A stretch of DNA of 35,597 nt from the IMG/VR virus record IMGVR_UViG_3300044641_001258, positions 1-35,597 of that record; one strand, given 5' to 3'. The position numbers and the translations under genes are program-made. The notes beneath the pieces are model-generated. The model worked only from the letters and a program-made list of their open reading frames with translations. It made no database searches and was not told where the DNA came from. The DNA is from a virus. The first letter of the stretch is position 1. Each line of letters begins with the position of its first letter. Shown in pieces: positions 1-7,989 of the stretch.

Positions 1-127
1 AAAATCCCTGGTGGAGATAAGACTACTACTACAGAGGTTTTATTAAGATATACATATGCTGGGCCAGAAGATGATCGTAATAGACCATTCTGTGCTAGGA
101 TGTTAAAACTTGCTAAAACAAAGCTTT
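1..127. repeat. Terminal direct repeat, left copy (circular overlap)
   Basis: Bases 1-127 match bases 35471-35597 exactly. The portal reading frame continues without interruption across the junction, so the two copies represent the same DNA seen twice. A length of exactly 127 equals a common maximum k-mer in de Bruijn assemblers, so this is best read as an assembly overlap of a circular or circularly permuted genome and not as a biological terminal repeat. Confidence 0.93.
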
Positions 128-276
128 GGAGCAGAGCAGATATTGAGAATATCAGTGAGAGATTAGGCTACTCTGTATGGGATCGTAGAGGTGGATGGTT
201 TACTGAGCCAGATGGTACTCACAGACCTTACTGCCGCCATAGATGGGATGTAAAAATAGTAACAAGAAAAAAGTAA
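1..276 (+). CDS. Portal protein, C-terminal part (continues from right end)
   Basis: This is the last part of the portal gene that begins at 33758; joined across the circle the protein is about 662 residues and stops with TAA at 274-276. This portion carries a conserved-looking module: a phenylalanine-cysteine-arginine-like start (PFCARML), a 'SRADI..IS..LGY' helix, 'RRGGW' and a terminal Cys-Arg-His...Trp motif. I have seen similar tails on portals or minor head proteins of Bacteroidetes phages, where Cys/His placement suggests metal binding or a MuF-like role, but this is inference. The next gene starts four bases after the stop. Confidence 0.85.
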   Translation, partial: KIPGGDKTTTTEVLLRYTYAGPEDDRNRPFCARMLKLAKTKLWSRADIENISERLGYSVWDRRGGWFTEPDGTHRPYCRHRWDVKIVTRKK

Positions 277-280
277 TAAA

Positions 281-850
281 ATGAGCTTAAACATAAACTT
301 TATAAACGAAGAGTTTATAAAAAGTAGAACTGCGGTTAGCGTAGGCATAGATGGTAAGCAATTAAAGCCAGTAATTAAATTGGCCCAGGATAAGTACATC
401 TTACCAGCGCTAGGATCTAATCTTTATAATAGATTGCAAGCTGGTGTAGAGAATGATGATCTAAATCTAAAAGAGATAGATTTGATGAATAACTACATAG
501 CAGATGCATTATTATGGTTTACTATGGGTGAACTTGTAACCATGACTAGCTTCCAGTTTTTCAGTAAGGGTGTATTTCAAAAGACTAGTGAGGAGAGCAA
601 TGCGCCATCAAAAGGCCAGCTTGAATTATTAGAGCGTAGATATATCAGCAATGGTGAATTTTACAAGCAAAGATTAATAGACTTTTTAAGAGCAAATGAG
701 GCAGACTACCCACAATATTTAAGCGGTGTAGCTGAGCTAGATACGATTGCTCCTCAAATGCAAGCTTATACATCTCCTATATTTTTAGGCCGTAAAGGTA
801 AACGAATAGTATCCAATTATGATTACCCATGTGAAATCAAGAAGTTATAA
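281..850 (+). CDS. DUF6712-like head-tail connector candidate
   Basis: A 189-residue, mostly helical protein directly after the portal gene. The N-terminal pattern 'FINEEFIKSRTAVS....KQLKPVIKLAQDKYILPALGSNLYNRL' and the paired helices that follow match what I know of the DUF6712 family from Bacteroidetes phages, thought to be a head-tail adaptor analogous to HK97 gp6. Its place between portal and a tail-terminator-like gene fits a connector ring. The ATG follows an A-rich leader with no Shine-Dalgarno sequence. The family match is by eye; the connector role is inferred from position. Confidence 0.7.
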   Translation: MSLNINFINEEFIKSRTAVSVGIDGKQLKPVIKLAQDKYILPALGSNLYNRLQAGVENDDLNLKEIDLMNNYIADALLWFTMGELVTMTSFQFFSKGVFQKTSEESNAPSKGQLELLERRYISNGEFYKQRLIDFLRANEADYPQYLSGVAELDTIAPQMQAYTSPIFLGRKGKRIVSNYDYPCEIKKL

Positions 851-885
851 AAGAGAATTCTTAGACAAAGTAAAACAGAAATTTT

Positions 886-1320
886 ATGACTTACAATCAA
901 GTAATAAAGGAGCTAAGGACATTGCTGGAATCGCATGCAATGATCAAAAGCGTAAAAAATGCGACACCCAGGGAGTGGCTATTCGTAGATGAGCAGCCAG
1001 TGTACCCAGTGTCATGCTTTGCGATTAATAGTGGATCATTAAATGTAGGCAGAGAGCAAGTGTATAGCGTGAGCTTATGGTTTTTAGATAAGGCTGGAAT
1101 GGAGGCAGAGTTTGAGGCAGATGTGGCTAGTGATAGATTACAAGTATGCGCTGACATTATAAGCAAATTAAGAAACGGAGCGAATCCCTGGACTATTGAT
1201 GATAACATCACATATAACATCATATTAGATAAATTTGAGGACTATTTAAGTGGTGTAGAGGTTACCTTTCAAATGACCACATATTCTGATTTTGATGCAT
1301 GCGACATGCCTACTAACTAA
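886..1320 (+). CDS. Putative tail terminator / tail completion protein
   Basis: A 144-residue protein with a pattern that recurs in Bacteroidetes phages: an N-terminal helix ending in 'LLESHAMIKSV', a 'YPV' strand, an acidic stretch followed by 'ASDRLQVCADIISKL', and a C-terminal strand 'SGVEVTFQMTT...CDMP'. Such alpha/beta proteins next to connectors commonly close the tail tube at the neck. It follows the DUF6712-like gene by 35 bases and precedes a baseplate-like gene. The terminator role rests on architecture and context; no catalytic residues are expected. Confidence 0.5.
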   Translation: MTYNQVIKELRTLLESHAMIKSVKNATPREWLFVDEQPVYPVSCFAINSGSLNVGREQVYSVSLWFLDKAGMEAEFEADVASDRLQVCADIISKLRNGANPWTIDDNITYNIILDKFEDYLSGVEVTFQMTTYSDFDACDMPTN

Positions 1321-1338
1321 AAAATTATATATATTACT

Positions 1339-1710
1339 ATGAGCTGCAATACAAGTACAAGCGCTGATTTAAGACCAGCGCAATATAACATAAAGATCTG
1401 GCGCAATGATAGCTGGGCGCAAACATTTGCACTATTAGCAGATGAGACACCTATAGATTTAACTGGTTGTACTATAGTGGTACAAGTAAGGACTAGCGCA
1501 GATGCGCCTACTGCTGCTTTGACACTAAGCACTACAGAGGGAACTATCAGCATAGGTGGAGTAAGCACTAATCAGATCACATTAAATAAAGTAGTTAATA
1601 TAGCTGCTGGATCTTATGTGTATGATATGAATGTGCATTTCCCTAGCGGAGAAGTTAAGACATATATTTGGGGTACATTTTTTGTTCAAGAAGATATAAC
1701 TAAGCCATAA
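1339..1710 (+). CDS. BppU-like baseplate / fibre-attachment protein
   Basis: A 123-residue beta-rich protein. It shows the hallmarks of the BppU N-terminal domain (upper baseplate protein family): an opening strand with 'RNDSWAQTFAL', then 'PIDLTGCTIVVQVR', a middle 'ITL' strand, and 'AAGSYVYDMNVHFPSGEVKTYIWGTFFVQEDIT' near the end. In lactococcal phages this domain anchors receptor-binding proteins to the baseplate. Here it sits immediately before the long tail fibre gene, whose ATG overlaps its stop codon by one base, so the two are probably translationally coupled and physically associated. Confidence 0.65.
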   Translation: MSCNTSTSADLRPAQYNIKIWRNDSWAQTFALLADETPIDLTGCTIVVQVRTSADAPTAALTLSTTEGTISIGGVSTNQITLNKVVNIAAGSYVYDMNVHFPSGEVKTYIWGTFFVQEDITKP

Positions 1711-4700
1711 TGGAGATAGTAAATGTTACAGATCAGATAATAGAGGTAAATGTCACTAATGATATAGTTAATATCCAGGTACAAACTGGTGCTTATCCTT
1801 TGCCTAATAATGTGTACTCAGTATTTGGTAGAGTAGGCAATGTAGTAGCTACAGAGGGAGATTATACATTAAATCAATTAAGCGGAGTAACTATCGCTAG
1901 TCCAGTGAGTGGACAAGTGTTAAAATATAACGGATCAGCGTGGGTGAATACATCTGAGGATAATCCAGTGACTAGCGTATTTGGTAGAACTGGTGTAGTA
2001 ACTGCGCAGACTGGTGACTATAATACTGATCAAGTAGGTGAGGGATTGATTAATCAATACTACACCAATGCTAGAGCAAGAGCAGCTATTAGCGAGAATA
2101 TAACTGGTATGGAGTATTCTAGTGCTAGTGGTATTTTTAGTTTGGCTAGTGGATATGTTATCCCTACTCAAGCTATGCTAGATGCTAAAGTGCCTTATAC
2201 TGGCGCTACTGGGAATGTTAATTTAGGAGAATATCAGTTATCTGCTGGGCAAGTTACATTTGATCAGACACCTACTGGCACTGCTGGTGTGGGTGTGATG
2301 AGATGGAATGATACAGATGGTACATTAGATGTAGGCTTAAAGGGTGGTAATGTTACCTTACAAGTAGGCCAGGAGATGGTGGCTAGAGTAGTGAATAAGA
2401 CTGGCGCTGATTTATTAGAGGCTAATTATCAAGCGGTGAGAATATCATCTGCCCAGGGCCAAAGATTAGCAGTGCAACTAGCCCAGGGAAATAATGATTT
2501 AAATAGCGTAGATACTATTGGTATAGTTACTGAGACTATCACAAATAATCAAGAAGGTTTTATCACTATATTAGGACAAGTAAAAGAAATTAATACAACT
2601 GGATCTATCCAGGGTGAAACATGGGTAGATGGAGATGTATTATATTTAAGTCCTAGCGTAGCTGGTGGTATTACAAATGTAAAGCCATCCGCTCCTAATC
2701 ATATGTTAGTGATAGGATATGTAGAGTACGCACATGCTCAGCATGGTAAAATTTATGTTAAGGTACAAAATGGATATGAGCTTGAGGAGCTTCATGATGT
2801 AGCACCTTTGCCATATATTAATAATGGAGTATTATATAGAGATACTACTACTAATTTATGGAAATCTGCTACTATTGGTACTTTATTAGGATATACACCA
2901 GTAACAAGTGCTAGAACAATTAGCACTACTGCACCTTTGACTGGTGGTGGTGATTTATCTGCTAATAGAACATTAGCAATTACTCAAGCTGGTGCTAGCG
3001 CAGATGGATACTTATCTAGCACAGATTGGAATACATTTAATAATAAAGAGAATGCAGTAACTGCTGGTACAAGCGCACAATATTATAGAGGTGATAAGAC
3101 TTTCCAAACATTAGATACATCTGTAGTACCAGAGAATACAAATCTATATTATACAGATACAAGAGCAAGAGCCGCAATTAGTGGTACTGCTCCTATTAGT
3201 GTAGTGTCTGGTGTGGTAAGCATTAGCCAGGTTAGTGGATCATCTAATGGCTATTTGAGTAGTACTGATTGGAATACATTTAATAATAAGCAAGCTGCTT
3301 TAAATGGCACTGGCTTTGTTAAGATCAGTGGTACTACAATTAGCTATGATAATAGTACATATTTAACTACAATCAGTGGAATCTCTGCTGGCGGTGAATT
3401 AAGTGGTACTTATCCTAATCCTACATTAGTAACTAGTGCAGTAACTGGTAAGGCTTTGACTGGTTTAAATTTAACTGGTGGTGGCACAATCGCAGATACT
3501 GATACTATTTTAGGTGCATTTGGTAAGGTGCAAAATCAGATCAGTGCTTTAGTAGGTGGAGTAATGTACCAGGGTACATGGAATGCAAGCACAAATAGTC
3601 CTAGCATTACATCTAGCGTAGGTACAAAAGGTCACTATTATATCGTGTCTGTAGCTGGTAGCACTAACATTAATGGTATTACAGATTGGAAAGTGGGTGA
3701 CTGGATCATCTTTAATGGTACTACATGGGATAAGGTAGATAATACAGATGCAGTAAGTTCCGTAAATGGATATACTGGTGCAGTGAGTTTGGTTACAAGT
3801 GATGTAGCAGAGAGTGGATCTTTATATTTTACAAACGCTAGAGCAATAGGATCTACATTAACTGGCTATACTAGTGGAGCTGGTACGATCAGTTCAAGCG
3901 ATAGCATCTTAACTGCAATACAAAAATTAAATGGTAATATAGGATCTTTAGTAACTGGTGTAAGTAGCGTATTTGGCCGTACTGGTGCAGTAACTGCGCA
4001 AAGTGGTGACTATACTACTACTCAAGTAACTGAGGGTACAAATTTATATTATACACAAAGTAGATTTGATACTGCCTTTAGTGGTAAGACTACTACTAAT
4101 TTAACAGAGGGTATAAACTTATATTATACAGAGGGCAGAGTAAGTGCGAATACAGATGTGGCTGCTAATACTGCTGCTAGGCATGCTGCCGTAACATTAG
4201 GCACTGCTAATGGTTTAAGTTTAAGTACTCAGCAATTATCTTTAGGATTGGCATCATCTACTACAAATGGTGCTTTATCTAGCACAGATTGGAGTACATT
4301 TAATGCTAAGCAGTCTGCTTTGACATTTGGCAATTTAACAGAGAGTACAAGCTCAGTACTTACTATCACTGGTGGATCTGGATCTGTTATCGGATCTGGG
4401 ACTACTATCCAGGTAAAGCAAGCATCTGGATCACAGAGTGGATTTTTATCTAGCACTGATTGGAGTACATTTAATAGTAAGCAAAATGCATTAACTAATC
4501 CAGTAACTGGAACTGGTACAACAAACTACCTACCTAAGTTTACAGGTACAAGTACTTTAGGTAATAGTATAATTAGTGAAAGCGGAAGTGCAATTAGTAT
4601 AGCTGGTAGTGTAAAATCAGATGGGACATCTTCTGAAGGTAAATTCATTATTGAAAGAGATTCAGTAGCTACTAATACAATTATTGGCTCATTGGACTTT

Positions 4701-5765
4701 ACAAATAATAATGCTGCTACTACATACGGAAAAGTATTTGGTGGAAGAAATAGTGCTGGTGATGGATATGTTGCATTAGGAACTGGAGTTTCAAATAATT
4801 TATACGCTTTAGAAACTGGTAATGTAGGAATTGGTACAAATTCACCAAATGCTAAATTGGATGTATTAGTAGCATCAAATAATAAAATACAAATTGGTAC
4901 TGGTATTGTTGGTAGTAATGGTGAATATGTAGGTGGATTTTATTATACTTCTAATAAATTATTAATAGAATCCTTTTTAGTTGGAACTGGATATCAGCCA
5001 GTTTTAATTGCACCTAATGGTGGAAATGTTGGAATAAGTACAAGTAGTCCACAAAGGTTATTAGATGTAAGAGGACCAGTTAATTTATCAAATACTACAC
5101 CAACAATAGGTAGTACATCTGGTGCATATGCAGATGTACATTTAAGAACTTTTAGCGGTTATCCATCTGCTCAAGCAAAAATTGTGGTAGTAGATTATTG
5201 GATGGATTTTTATTCAACTTATACAGATGGGTTTAGATGGTTTAATTATAATTCTGCTGGTACTTCACCAGTTGAGAGAATGAGAATTTCATCAAATGGC
5301 AGTGTTTGTATAAACAATACTGATACAGATGAGGTAGCATTGCATGTGCATGGTAACAATACAACATCTGGAACTGCTCAATTTAGAAATCCAAGTAAAG
5401 GAGGTAATGCATCACATTTACATTATGGCACATATGGAGATTGGTATATCAGACCAGCTAATAATTCTGGTTCTGTGTATGTTAAAAACTATGTAGCTGA
5501 ATCAGATGCAAGATTAAAAGATAATATTGAAAATATATCTTATGGATTAAATGAGATATTAAATTTAAAACCTCGTAAATTTAACTGGAAAGAATCAACT
5601 AATGAGGTAAATGGATTTATTGCTCAAGAAGTAGAGGAAATCATACCAGCTTTAGTCAATGAAGGGCAATGGAAGTCTGTAGATTACCAGGGTATAACTG
5701 CAATAGTAGTTAAAGCAATCCAGGAATTATCAGCAAAATTAACTGCATTAGAAAATAAAGCATAA
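1710..5765 (+). CDS. Long modular tail fibre with S74 intramolecular chaperone
   Basis: At 1351 residues this is the largest protein of the phage. The body is a chain of short beta-rich modules: 'VFGR.G.V.A..GDY...QV' (three clear copies), 'YYT..RARAAIS'-type linkers, and 'YLSSTDWNTFNNKQ' (four copies). The C-terminal about 90 residues form a Peptidase_S74 chaperone: 'ESDARLKDNIENI' begins at residue 1264, with the predicted self-cleavage serine at S1265 and the following lysine K1270, and ends in 'NGFIAQEVEEIIPALV'. Such domains trimerise the fibre and then cut themselves off. It is almost certainly the host-recognition fibre. Codon use becomes visibly more A/T-rich after about 4560, suggesting a swapped distal module. 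Confidence 0.88.
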   Translation: MEIVNVTDQIIEVNVTNDIVNIQVQTGAYPLPNNVYSVFGRVGNVVATEGDYTLNQLSGVTIASPVSGQVLKYNGSAWVNTSEDNPVTSVFGRTGVVTAQTGDYNTDQVGEGLINQYYTNARARAAISENITGMEYSSASGIFSLASGYVIPTQAMLDAKVPYTGATGNVNLGEYQLSAGQVTFDQTPTGTAGVGVMRWNDTDGTLDVGLKGGNVTLQVGQEMVARVVNKTGADLLEANYQAVRISSAQGQRLAVQLAQGNNDLNSVDTIGIVTETITNNQEGFITILGQVKEINTTGSIQGETWVDGDVLYLSPSVAGGITNVKPSAPNHMLVIGYVEYAHAQHGKIYVKVQNGYELEELHDVAPLPYINNGVLYRDTTTNLWKSATIGTLLGYTPVTSARTISTTAPLTGGGDLSANRTLAITQAGASADGYLSSTDWNTFNNKENAVTAGTSAQYYRGDKTFQTLDTSVVPENTNLYYTDTRARAAISGTAPISVVSGVVSISQVSGSSNGYLSSTDWNTFNNKQAALNGTGFVKISGTTISYDNSTYLTTISGISAGGELSGTYPNPTLVTSAVTGKALTGLNLTGGGTIADTDTILGAFGKVQNQISALVGGVMYQGTWNASTNSPSITSSVGTKGHYYIVSVAGSTNINGITDWKVGDWIIFNGTTWDKVDNTDAVSSVNGYTGAVSLVTSDVAESGSLYFTNARAIGSTLTGYTSGAGTISSSDSILTAIQKLNGNIGSLVTGVSSVFGRTGAVTAQSGDYTTTQVTEGTNLYYTQSRFDTAFSGKTTTNLTEGINLYYTEGRVSANTDVAANTAARHAAVTLGTANGLSLSTQQLSLGLASSTTNGALSSTDWSTFNAKQSALTFGNLTESTSSVLTITGGSGSVIGSGTTIQVKQASGSQSGFLSSTDWSTFNSKQNALTNPVTGTGTTNYLPKFTGTSTLGNSIISESGSAISIAGSVKSDGTSSEGKFIIERDSVATNTIIGSLDFTNNNAATTYGKVFGGRNSAGDGYVALGTGVSNNLYALETGNVGIGTNSPNAKLDVLVASNNKIQIGTGIVGSNGEYVGGFYYTSNKLLIESFLVGTGYQPVLIAPNGGNVGISTSSPQRLLDVRGPVNLSNTTPTIGSTSGAYADVHLRTFSGYPSAQAKIVVVDYWMDFYSTYTDGFRWFNYNSAGTSPVERMRISSNGSVCINNTDTDEVALHVHGNNTTSGTAQFRNPSKGGNASHLHYGTYGDWYIRPANNSGSVYVKNYVAESDARLKDNIENISYGLNEILNLKPRKFNWKESTNEVNGFIAQEVEEIIPALVNEGQWKSVDYQGITAIVVKAIQELSAKLTALENKA
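1819..4486 (+). repeat. Diverged repeats inside the tail fibre gene
   Basis: DNA-level repeats are visible: 'gattggaatacatttaataa' and close variants at about 3010-3050, 3250-3291, 4270-4313 and 4443-4484, and the 'gtatttggtagaactggt' type at about 1819-1880, 1976-2040 and 3967-4031. They encode the DWNTFNNK and VFGRTG protein modules. Copies differ at many third positions, so they are old duplications rather than fresh ones. Confidence 0.8.
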
Positions 5766-5770
5766 ATTTG
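5763..5770 (+). promoter_or_regulatory. Possible -7 promoter box before lysis region
   Basis: The octamer TAAATTTG fits the Bacteroidetes TAnnTTTG -7 consensus and lies 15 bases before the ATG at 5786. No TTTG -33 element is visible at the usual distance, and the box overlaps the stop codon of the fibre gene, so it may be chance. Confidence 0.2.
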
Positions 5771-5785
5771 TAGAAATTATAAATT

Positions 5786-6166
5786 ATGAAATTTAAAGAA
5801 ATTAACATCTTAGCTGCTAATATTCAAGCAGTTATAGGTAATCAAGAAACTAAAGTTCAAAAAAAGCTTGCTAAAATCTATGAAAAATTAGATAAATATG
5901 GCAAGATGTATGATGAAAAACTAGCTGATCTTAGATTAGATTATGCTGCTACAGATGACAAAGGAGTGCTACTTTTAAATGAGAAAGGTGGATACACTTT
6001 TAAAAAAGAGGATCTAAAAAAATTAAATGAGAAGGTAAGAGCATTGAATGAAGAGGAGTTTGTATTAGATCCTATCAATATAGTGAATCCAGAAGGATTG
6101 CAAGAGTTTACATTCTTAAAAGAATGGACTAAAGGTATTGAATTTATTAACGAAGAAGAACTATAA
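5786..6166 (+). CDS. Hypothetical protein between fibre and lysis genes
   Basis: A 126-residue charged, largely helical protein that I cannot assign. It opens with 'MKFKEINILAANIQAVIGNQETKVQKKLAKIYEKLDKYGKMYDEKLADLR', a likely helical or coiled-coil segment rich in Lys and Glu. The middle, 'DDKGVLLLNEKGGYTFKKEDLKKLNEKVRAL', looks like a short beta hairpin followed by a helix. No signal peptide or membrane segment is visible. It starts 20 bases after the fibre stop and ends two bases before the first holin-like gene, so it belongs to the fibre-lysis transcript. Similar small proteins next to fibres can be assembly helpers, but nothing here proves that. Confidence 0.65.
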   Translation: MKFKEINILAANIQAVIGNQETKVQKKLAKIYEKLDKYGKMYDEKLADLRLDYAATDDKGVLLLNEKGGYTFKKEDLKKLNEKVRALNEEEFVLDPINIVNPEGLQEFTFLKEWTKGIEFINEEEL

Positions 6167-6168
6167 CC

Positions 6169-6363
6169 ATGACACACAATAGCAGCCAGGCAGATTTTGG
6201 AGCTGGATTAAGCGTATTAAGTGCAATAGTATCTATTACCACTATCCAGCCTATAGTAACTTTACTAGCTGGACTGGTTGCTATTGTATCTGGAATTATG
6301 GCAATCCGCTACTATTACAATGCCACAAAAAAAGTACAAAAAGATGATGAAATTCCTAAATAG
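6169..6363 (+). CDS. Small membrane protein, holin candidate 1
   Basis: A 64-residue protein with a continuous hydrophobic stretch from about residue 12 to 48 (GLSVLSAIVSITTI, a proline, then a second segment ending in IRYYY) and a short charged C-terminus. This suggests two membrane segments in a hairpin, as in small holins or antiholins. It lies upstream of a second membrane protein, a spanin-like lipoprotein and an M15 endolysin, so a role in timing lysis is likely. The next gene starts inside its 3' end, 20 bases before the stop, which indicates coupling. Confidence 0.6.
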   Translation: MTHNSSQADFGAGLSVLSAIVSITTIQPIVTLLAGLVAIVSGIMAIRYYYNATKKVQKDDEIPK

Positions 6364-6541
6364 CATGTGGGGTAGCTGGCTAAAAATAGCCATCTCTGCC
6401 ATTATCACTATGATCATCTCTAAAGGGAATATCTTTGAGATCACCTTAGAAGAGTGTATCAGCGCAGCAGTTATCTCATTACTGCCCATTATCATTAACT
6501 ACTTGAATCCTCATGATCCTAGATATGGCAATAAAGGTTAA
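6344..6541 (+). CDS. Small membrane protein, holin candidate 2
   Basis: A 65-residue protein starting at one of two consecutive ATG codons (6344 or 6347), out of frame with and overlapping the end of the previous gene. Two hydrophobic segments are visible: WLKIAISAIITMIIS and CISAAVISLLPIIINYL, followed by 'NPHDPRYG', a C-terminal motif I associate with small membrane proteins in lysis regions of Bacteroidetes phages. Size, topology and position fit a holin. An upstream extension of this frame to 6278 lies wholly inside the previous gene and is unlikely to be used. Confidence 0.6.
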   Translation: MMKFLNSMWGSWLKIAISAIITMIISKGNIFEITLEECISAAVISLLPIIINYLNPHDPRYGNKG

Positions 6542-6983
6542 AATTTTATTCTTACTTTTATTACTTGCCTCATGCAATCCTCTAAGAAAGGCAGAGCGTA
6601 GAGTATTAGCATCTCCAGAAGCATCTGAGCGTGTGTTCAGAGAACTTGAAAAGACTAGGCCATGCGCTAATGATACTAGCTTTATTACTTTTCTAGATAC
6701 TTTAGTAACTACAGATACTATCACAGACTATAAAAGAGATACTATAAACAATGTTATAACATTGACTGAGAAAGGTAAAACTATCTATAAGACTAAGAAA
6801 GTAGTAGAGATAAAAACTGGATACATAGTAGATACTAGGAGACTAGGCATCCTGGCTGATTCTGTTAGGTTTTACAAGACATCTCTAGATATTGCTAGTA
6901 AGACATCATACGAGTATAAAAAGTGGCTTATTTTGCTTGTAATAGCTATTTTAGCATATATCATTATAAAGCTTAAATTATGA
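6525..6983 (+). CDS. Candidate unimolecular spanin (u-spanin)
   Basis: From the ATG at 6525 the product is 152 residues. It begins with a lipoprotein signal peptide, 'MAIKVKILFLLLLLASC', with a lipobox cysteine at about residue 17, continues with a charged periplasmic stretch of about 110 residues, and ends with one transmembrane helix (WLILLVIAILAYIIIKLKL). A lipid anchor at the N-terminus and a membrane helix at the C-terminus is the defining layout of u-spanins such as T1 gp11, which bridge outer and inner membrane and fuse them in the last step of lysis. It overlaps holin candidate 2 and the endolysin start (ATGA). An alternative ATG at 6513 would add four residues. Confidence 0.75.
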   Translation: MAIKVKILFLLLLLASCNPLRKAERRVLASPEASERVFRELEKTRPCANDTSFITFLDTLVTTDTITDYKRDTINNVITLTEKGKTIYKTKKVVEIKTGYIVDTRRLGILADSVRFYKTSLDIASKTSYEYKKWLILLVIAILAYIIIKLKL

Positions 6984-7441
6984 TCATATCTGAGCATTTA
7001 ACACTAGGTGAGCTTATACGCTCTGAATCAGCTAAGCGAGCTGGCCTATCTAACATGCCTAATGCTGAGCAAATAGAGAATTTAAAGGCATTAGCAGAGC
7101 ATATCTTTGAGCCAATCCGTAATCATTTTAGAGCGCCTATTTATATCTCTAGTGGCTTTAGATCACCAGAGGTTTGTGATTTGATCAAAGGAGCTGCTAA
7201 AAATAGCCAGCATTCTAAAGGTGAGGCTATAGACATTGATATGGATGGGCATAGCCATAATATAACCAATGCAGATATATTTAATTTTATTAAGCAAAGA
7301 TTACAATTTGATCAGCTTATCTGGGAGCATGGCACAGATCAAAATCCAGCGTGGGTGCATGTCTCTTATACAACAAAAAAGCCTCTAAGAAATCAAATCT
7401 TAAAGGCTTTAGATGGGGGGAAGTATATTACTTTTTCTTAG
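6980..7441 (+). CDS. M15-family peptidase endolysin
   Basis: A 153-residue enzyme of the M15 zinc peptidase family (D-Ala-D-Ala carboxypeptidase-like; Peptidase_M15_3 type). The zinc-site motif S-x-H-x-x-G-x-A-x-D is present at about residues 76-85 (H78, D85), followed by E116 in 'LIWEHG' and the third ligand H127 in 'WVHVSY'. These cut peptide cross-links in peptidoglycan. No signal peptide is seen, so release depends on the holin. The ATG overlaps the spanin stop. Its last 14 bases overlap the end of the convergent minus-strand gene. Confidence 0.88.
   Translation: MIISEHLTLGELIRSESAKRAGLSNMPNAEQIENLKALAEHIFEPIRNHFRAPIYISSGFRSPEVCDLIKGAAKNSQHSKGEAIDIDMDGHSHNITNADIFNFIKQRLQFDQLIWEHGTDQNPAWVHVSYTTKKPLRNQILKALDGGKYITFS
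7375..7410 (-). terminator. Intrinsic terminator of the minus-strand block
   Basis: Arms 7378-7390 and 7398-7410 pair over 13 positions with one mismatch around a 7-base loop. Read on the minus strand the hairpin is followed by six T residues. It lies just past the stop of the last minus-strand gene (7428) and inside the coding sequence of the endolysin. On the plus strand only three T residues follow, so it should work mainly on the minus strand. Confidence 0.7.
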
Positions 7442-7817
7442 ATTCATGCAATGCATGCAATATGCTAGCATGACAAAATCCTAAATATCTACCCAGCTCA
7501 CTGGCAGAGTAGCCTTCTTTATAGGCAGATGTTACAAATCTATTCCTATTTATTACTATCTCAGTTTTCCTGGATCTATCACAAAGCATTTTATAGCTAG
7601 TGTTATTTGCTGCACAATATTGCTCAGTAAAATCAGCAAGAGTTAAATTTGGATCTATTCCCTTCCTAGAGAATTTCTCCACATATCTTACCTCTACTAT
7701 TTTATCTGGAACTGCTTTGATCTTCTCTTGCAGCATTACATCAATTCTTTTTAATGCGTGATCATTGCATCCAGTGTAAAGCTGGATATATTTAAGTACA
7801 TCTTTAAATCTGCTCAT
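7428..7817 (-). CDS. Small protein resembling the DnaA C-terminal DNA-binding domain
   Basis: A 129-residue protein. Its last about 45 residues, 'INRNRFVTSAYKEGYSASELGRYLGFCHASILHALHES', line up in pattern with domain IV of DnaA ('R..AMYL.R....S..EIGR.FG.RDHTTVLHA'), the helix-turn-helix and signature that bind DnaA boxes. The 'HASILHA' segment replaces 'HTTVLHA'. No AAA+ ATPase motifs are present, so it cannot be a full DnaA. It may bind the phage origin, compete with host DnaA, or act as a regulator. It is the last gene of the minus-strand block and overlaps the previous one by 14 bases. Confidence 0.6.
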   Translation of the reverse strand: MSRFKDVLKYIQLYTGCNDHALKRIDVMLQEKIKAVPDKIVEVRYVEKFSRKGIDPNLTLADFTEQYCAANNTSYKMLCDRSRKTEIVINRNRFVTSAYKEGYSASELGRYLGFCHASILHALHESKKK

Positions 7818-7989
7818 CTGTGTTATTTATTACTACATCACTAAAAATTCCATCATCCTCTGCTTTGCTGATCATATCCAGCATCTCTAAGTAATAAGGG
7901 TATTGATTCTGTAAAAGGTGTGTGATCTTACCTACTAATGCTATTTTGTGTACTATAGGTAAATCCATCCATGCTTTATGATTTGCCAT
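7804..7989 (-). CDS. Hypothetical small protein
   Basis: A 61-residue soluble-looking protein with an amphipathic N-terminal half (WMDLPIVHKIALVGKITHLLQNQYPYYLEMLDMI) and an acidic C-terminus. I do not recognise a family. Its ATG overlaps the end of the 38-residue membrane protein gene at 7976 by 14 bases and its end overlaps the start of the DnaA-like gene by 14 bases, so it is held in a tightly coupled string of tiny genes. Confidence 0.6.
   Translation of the reverse strand: MANHKAWMDLPIVHKIALVGKITHLLQNQYPYYLEMLDMISKAEDDGIFSDVVINNTDEQI

Noticed and set aside
1-127. 127-bp end repeats as biological terminal repeats or att sites
   Set aside because: The repeat lies in the middle of the portal coding sequence and its length equals a typical assembler k-mer, so an overlap of a circular assembly explains it fully.
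1710-5765. Diversity-generating retroelement acting on the fibre or baseplate
   Set aside because: No reverse transcriptase gene is present and I saw no template/variable repeat pair with adenine-specific differences.
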